From Aggregatibacter segnis ATCC 33393 (GTDB lineage Bacteria > Pseudomonadota > Gammaproteobacteria > Enterobacterales > Pasteurellaceae), in NCBI RefSeq assembly GCF_000185305.1, contig NZ_GL622200.1, positions 1,055,703 through 1,119,702 of the forward strand: a DNA stretch of 64,000 nt, in the 5' to 3' direction. Positions 60,296-64,000 of the stretch are shown here, one piece after another. The translations under genes and the position numbers were made by a program. The notes under the pieces were generated by a model that was given only the letters and a program-made list of their open reading frames with translations, made no database searches and was not told the DNA's origin. Positions within the stretch are counted from its first letter, which is position 1; each line of letters begins with the position of its first letter.

Positions 60296-62470
60296 TTAAA
60301 CTTTCTCCAACTTCGCCAAATGGGCGATCAGCCATTTAATTCCTTGATTCTGGAACGCAATTTGTAGGCGCAAATTATTGTCCGCCCCTTCTACATTAAT
60401 CACCGTACCAAAACCGAATTTTTCATGTTTCACTTTTTGTCCCATTTTCCATTCGCTTTCGTTGGCAATCGGCGAAACACTGCCTACTTTAGATTGATTC
60501 AAGGCGCGTGTAACGGTGCCGCGTAAACGGATTTCCTGTAAACATTGTTGTGGCAATTCCGTGATAAAACGAGAAGGCAAATGACGTTCTTCTTTGCCAT
60601 ATAAACGACGACTTTCCGCGTAAGAAATGGTAAGTTTTTGTTTGGCTCGGGTAATCCCCACATAAGCCAAACGACGTTCTTCTTCCAAACGCCCCGCTTC
60701 TTCAAAGGAACGGAAACTTGGGAATAACCCTTCCTCTACGCCAATCATAAACACTCGAGGAAACTCCAAGCCTTTTGCTGAGTGCAAGGTCATCATTTCC
60801 ACACAGGCTTGGTGCGGTGCCGCTTGCTCTTCGCCCGCTTCTAACGACGCGTGCGTCAAGAAAGCCGTAAGCTCTGTCATATCTTCCGCCTCTTCAGGCT
60901 TGATAAATTCGCGAGCGGCAGAGACCAATTCTTCCAAGTTTTCAATGCGTACCTCGCCTTTTTCGCCCTTTTCCTGTTTATACATTTCATACAAACCGGA
61001 ATGCTTAATGACAAAATCTGTTTGTGCAAACAACGGCATCTCTTCCGTATCCCGTTGCAGAGAATTGATTAATTCCATAAAGCGAAGCAAAGCGGTCGCG
61101 GCACGGCCTGCCAGTTTATTTTCCTGCAATGCCAAATTGGTGGCTTGCCATAACGTGATTTGATGTTCGCGAGTCAGGTTACGCAAAGTGTCCAACGTGC
61201 GATCACCAATGCCCCGTGGTGGTGTATTAATAACGCGTTCAAAGGCGGCATCGTCTTGGCGATTAGCAATTAAGCGCAAATACGCCAAGGCATCCTTGAT
61301 TTCCTGACGTTCGAAGAAGCGCATGCCACCATAAATACGATACGGAATTTGTGAACGAATCAACGCTTCTTCAATCACCCGTGATTGACTGTTACTGCGA
61401 TATAAAATGGCACAATCGTTGAGTTTGCCGCCGTCTTCAATCCAAGTTTTAATTTGTGAGGCAACAAACAGCGCTTCATCCAATTCGTTAAAAGCCGCAT
61501 AAATGCCTACAGGGTCGCCTTGATTTCCTTCCGACCATAAATTTTTCCCTAGTCGGTTGTTGTTATTAGAAATTAACTCATTAGCAGCCTGCAAAATATT
61601 CATGGTGGAACGGTAATTTTGTTCTAATCGAATGGTTTGTGCATTGGCAAACTCTTTCAAAAATAACTGAATATTTTCGATTTTTGCCCCGCGCCAGCCG
61701 TAAATAGATTGGTCGTCATCCCCTACAATCATCACTTTGCCGGTTTTGCCCGCCAATAAACGAATCCATTCATATTGAATTTTGTTAGTGTCTTGAAACT
61801 CATCCACCAAAATATGCTGAAAACGTTGTTGGTAACGTTGTAAAATCAGTGGTTTATGTAAAAACAATTCGTACGAGCGCAATAAAATTTCAGCAAAATC
61901 TACCAGTCCTGCACGATCGCAAGCATCTTGATAAATCTGATAAATTCGAATCCATTCTCGTTCTTGACGATCGTGATGATCATCAATTTGATTCGGGCGC
62001 AAGCCTTCGTCTTTTTTATTATTGATATACCAAGCAGCTTGTTTTGGCGGGAAACTTTTTTCGTCAAAATGATGTAATTTCATGAGGCGTTTGAGTAAAC
62101 GCAATTGGTCTTCCGAATCTAAAATCTGGAAATCTTGCGGCAAATCCGCATCAAGATGATGAGCACGCAGAAGTCGATGAGCAATGCTGTGAAAGGTGCC
62201 GACCCACATACCAAACAAACGCTGATTGCCGTCGAACAAGACGGATTCAATACGATGACGCATTTCTGCCGCAGCTTTGTTGGTGAAAGTCACCGCCATA
62301 ATGCTCCCTTCGGAGACACCTTCAACGCCAATCAGCCACGCAATTCGGTGCGTCAATACGCGGGTTTTACCACTCCCCGCGCCCGCCAACACCAAATAAT
62401 TGCCCAATGGCGCACTCACCGCTTCCCGTTGTTTATCGTTTAAGCCATCTAATAATTCTGCGAAATCCAT
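60296..62470 (-). CDS. uvrD: DNA helicase II UvrD
   Basis: A 724-residue superfamily 1 helicase for nucleotide excision and mismatch repair. Walker A AGAGSGKTR (29-37 from this start), the Q motif LNDKQREAV, VDEFQDTN, GDDDQSIYGWRGA, LEQNYRS and VGITRAK are all present. The C-terminus ends in a Tudor-like domain (MGQKVKHEKFGFGTVI) that binds RNA polymerase. ATG 62470 (MDFAEL) fits E. coli UvrD better than the GTG three codons upstream. Confidence 0.97.
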   Translation of the reverse strand: MDFAELLDGLNDKQREAVSAPLGNYLVLAGAGSGKTRVLTHRIAWLIGVEGVSEGSIMAVTFTNKAAAEMRHRIESVLFDGNQRLFGMWVGTFHSIAHRLLRAHHLDADLPQDFQILDSEDQLRLLKRLMKLHHFDEKSFPPKQAAWYINNKKDEGLRPNQIDDHHDRQEREWIRIYQIYQDACDRAGLVDFAEILLRSYELFLHKPLILQRYQQRFQHILVDEFQDTNKIQYEWIRLLAGKTGKVMIVGDDDQSIYGWRGAKIENIQLFLKEFANAQTIRLEQNYRSTMNILQAANELISNNNNRLGKNLWSEGNQGDPVGIYAAFNELDEALFVASQIKTWIEDGGKLNDCAILYRSNSQSRVIEEALIRSQIPYRIYGGMRFFERQEIKDALAYLRLIANRQDDAAFERVINTPPRGIGDRTLDTLRNLTREHQITLWQATNLALQENKLAGRAATALLRFMELINSLQRDTEEMPLFAQTDFVIKHSGLYEMYKQEKGEKGEVRIENLEELVSAAREFIKPEEAEDMTELTAFLTHASLEAGEEQAAPHQACVEMMTLHSAKGLEFPRVFMIGVEEGLFPSFRSFEEAGRLEEERRLAYVGITRAKQKLTISYAESRRLYGKEERHLPSRFITELPQQCLQEIRLRGTVTRALNQSKVGSVSPIANESEWKMGQKVKHEKFGFGTVINVEGADNNLRLQIAFQNQGIKWLIAHLAKLEKV

Positions 62471-62582
62471 TATTTTCACTCACAAACACTGTTTTTTTGT
62501 ACAGGCGAAATTATAACGATTTCGGTTGAAAACTCAATGAAAAGAGGAGAAACATCATACATACAGGGGAAACGAAAAAAGG

Positions 62583-63407
62583 TTAATCATCAATTGCTAA
62601 ACGTTCTCTACCACTATAAACCGTCGCACGCCCAGGTCTGGCAAAACCAATTAACGTTAAGTTGTATTGTTCTGCCATTTCTACCGCCAAATCTGTTGAA
62701 GCTGAAATTGCGACTAACATTTCTATGCCTGCAGAGACTGTTTTTTGCACCATTTCATAACTGGCGCGGCTGGTCACAACAATAAAGCCTTGCGGTTTAC
62801 TTGCTTTAGCATGCCACCCCAATAATTTATCTAATGCCACATGGCGCCCGACATCTTCACGAATGGCGAGTAATTTACCTTCCATGGAGAAAAATGCCGC
62901 CGCATGCGTGGAGCCTGTTTGTTTACCTAATTCCTGAGCGACCTGTAATTGCTGTAAGCAATCGTCTAGTTGTGCCACACGGAAGGTTAAAGTGCGGTCT
63001 AATTTTTTGACATTTTTATAAACCTGTTGAATCTGTTCCGCCCCACAAATGCCACAACCGGTTCGTCCGGTTAAGGTGCGTCGATGATCTTTCAGTGCGA
63101 CAAAACAGCGCGTTGCCAACTCTATTCTTGCTTCAATGCCGTTACAGGCGTCTTCAATATCAATGCCATAAATATCACTCGGTTTATCAATAATCCCTTC
63201 CGATAAAGAAAACCCCATGGCGAAATCTTCCAAATCTCGTGGAGAACACATCATCACCGTGTGAGAAATATCGTTATACACCAGTGCCACAGGCGTTTCC
63301 GTGGCTAAAATTTCTTGTTTCTCAGAAATAGCAATCTTGTTATCGCCTTGTTGCTCATTTGTTAATTTTTTAATAAAGTGAATTAATTTTTTTTTGATCC
63401 AACTCAA
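62583..63407 (-). CDS. fdhD: Formate dehydrogenase accessory protein FdhD
   Basis: A 274-residue sulfurtransferase that passes sulfur from IscS to the molybdenum/tungsten cofactor of formate dehydrogenase. The functional cysteine motif CGICGAE (two cysteines with a Gly-Ile-Gly spacing) is present, and the FdhD fold blocks GFSLSEGII and [17 protein letters not shown] are clear. The start is TTG 63407 with AAGGAT upstream. It is divergent from the formate dehydrogenase gene it serves. Confidence 0.94.
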   Translation of the reverse strand: MSWIKKKLIHFIKKLTNEQQGDNKIAISEKQEILATETPVALVYNDISHTVMMCSPRDLEDFAMGFSLSEGIIDKPSDIYGIDIEDACNGIEARIELATRCFVALKDHRRTLTGRTGCGICGAEQIQQVYKNVKKLDRTLTFRVAQLDDCLQQLQVAQELGKQTGSTHAAAFFSMEGKLLAIREDVGRHVALDKLLGWHAKASKPQGFIVVTSRASYEMVQKTVSAGIEMLVAISASTDLAVEMAEQYNLTLIGFARPGRATVYSGRERLAIDD

Positions 63408-63646
63408 AATTTTCTATCCTTATAGCCATTATTAATTATGGATTTCTGTACAAAAAATAGGTATTCTACCCGCCGCTACTAGTAAGGTAACTATATATTT
63501 TTATTGTTACATAACTACTCAGCATCGTTTTGTTAAATTTTAATACAAATTTAACAAAAACGACCATCAGATTATCTAGTTAAATACAAATTTAAAACTA
63601 TCAAACTGAAAACAACAACAAATTTTGTTGATTGTGGGGAGTGTTT
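63408..63646. promoter_or_regulatory. Divergent region fdhD / formate dehydrogenase with palindrome
   Basis: 239 AT-rich bases between the two genes. A 13-bp perfect inverted repeat (TTTTGTTAAATTT at 63528-63540 and AAATTTAACAAAA at 63547-63559, 6-base gap) is the main structure. Half of it recurs at 63584 (ATACAAATTTAA). Near the fdhD start TTGATCCAACTCAA (63394-63407) resembles an FNR site. Confidence 0.55.
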
Positions 63647-64000
63647 ATGCAGATCTCAAGAAGAAAATTCTTCAAGGTCTGTGCCGGCGGTATGGCAGGA
63701 ACATCGGTTGCGATGTTAGGCTTTGCTCCGGCTACGGCCTTAGCTGCGCCACGCGAATACAAACTATTGCGTGCGAAAGAATCGCGTCAAACCTGTACAT
63801 ACTGCTCGGTAAGTTGCGGTATGTTGATGTACAGTACAGGTACACCATCTAATACCATAAGTGGTCACACCGCGACAAATACCCGTTCTAAATTATTCCA
63901 TATCGAAGGCGACCCGGATCATCCGATCAGCCGTGGTGCGTTATGCCCTAAAGGTGCCGGTGCCTTAGACTTCGTAAATAGCGAAAGCCGGACCTTATAT
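63647..64000 (+). CDS. fdxG: Formate dehydrogenase major subunit (5' part)
   Basis: The first 118 codons of a periplasmic molybdopterin oxidoreductase, cut by the window end. It starts with a twin-arginine signal (ISRRKFFKVCAGG) with the cleavage site near ATALAA/PRE. A [4Fe-4S] motif follows (CTYCSVSCG) with a fourth cysteine in RGALCPKGAGAL. In the family the next part holds an in-frame UGA for selenocysteine; it lies outside the window. Together with selD (51 kb) and fdhD next door, this is the selenoprotein FDH-N/O type. ATG 63647 follows GGGGAG. Confidence 0.93.
   Translation, partial: MQISRRKFFKVCAGGMAGTSVAMLGFAPATALAAPREYKLLRAKESRQTCTYCSVSCGMLMYSTGTPSNTISGHTATNTRSKLFHIEGDPDHPISRGALCPKGAGALDFVNSESRTLY

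Noticed and set aside
63625-63852. A 75-codon plus-strand frame at the right edge
   Set aside because: It is a wrong-frame reading of the formate dehydrogenase gene, whose true frame starts at 63647 with a twin-arginine signal.

Overview
The window is a stretch of chromosome from a gamma-proteobacterium of the Pasteurellaceae. The clearest sign is the 9-base DNA-uptake signal AAGTGCGGT (complement ACCGCACTT), which occurs dozens of times, often as head-to-head pairs forming terminator hairpins between genes. This is the Haemophilus influenzae-type uptake sequence rather than the Actinobacillus pleuropneumoniae type. With the gene content (PurU, selenocysteine-containing SelD, AfuABC, PntAB, sucrose-6-phosphate hydrolase) it points to Aggregatibacter or a close Haemophilus relative. 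Species cannot be fixed from the sequence alone.

Layout. 1-5.4 kb: queF (3' part), epmC, ftsH, rlmE, purU, hns. 5.5-9.9 kb: a lysine riboswitch driving the lysine transporter gene lysW, then ilvIH. 10-15 kb: a Cra-type regulator, a SanA-like protein, metX behind MetJ operators, a 26-residue membrane peptide divergent from purR, and a YciU/HI1450 family gene. 15-19 kb: an AfuABC-type ABC importer. 19.4-26.7 kb: a type I restriction locus in the order hsdM-hsdS-prrC-rhuM remnant-hsdR. 27-33 kb: NrdR-controlled nrdAB with a small orphan gene between them, a DASS carboxylate transporter and yfaE. 33-42 kb: a long leftward block (dapB, a LysE-family exporter, pgpA, thiL, nusB, ribH, pgi, alr, dnaB, DAHP synthase). 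42-49.5 kb: lolCDE and metH. 49.5-52 kb: a small AT-rich island with an unknown gene and an Mrr-like endonuclease, then selenoprotein selD. 52-56 kb: pntBA and sfsA, followed by a Fur-boxed promoter and short terminated transcript that looks like an iron-regulated small RNA. 56.5-64 kb: tyrS, fructokinase, sucrose-6-phosphate hydrolase, uvrD, fdhD and the start of a formate dehydrogenase gene.

The most notable system is the restriction locus. It carries a full-length homologue of the anticodon nuclease PrrC, with all the catalytic residues I can recall for the E. coli enzyme. Its neighbour hsdS is split at a run of nine G residues, so a change to eight would rejoin two DNA-recognition halves. 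hsdS also has a 12-bp tandem repeat in the linker between the halves, like the repeat that changes specificity in EcoR124. A tRNA-cleaving suicide device is therefore linked to a restriction enzyme whose specificity subunit appears able to switch in two ways.

Other regulation readable from the sequence: lysine riboswitch (lysW), MetJ boxes (metX), TrpR operator (DAHP synthase), paired NrdR boxes (nrdA), Fur boxes (small RNA), and CRP-like sites before sfsA/pntA and the DASS transporter. Selenium use links selD (in-frame UGA plus SECIS-like hairpin) with fdhD and the formate dehydrogenase gene at the right edge. nusB appears frameshifted in a run of seven A residues, which may be a sequencing error or true slippage. 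I found no tRNA, rRNA, CRISPR array, prophage or complete insertion sequence.
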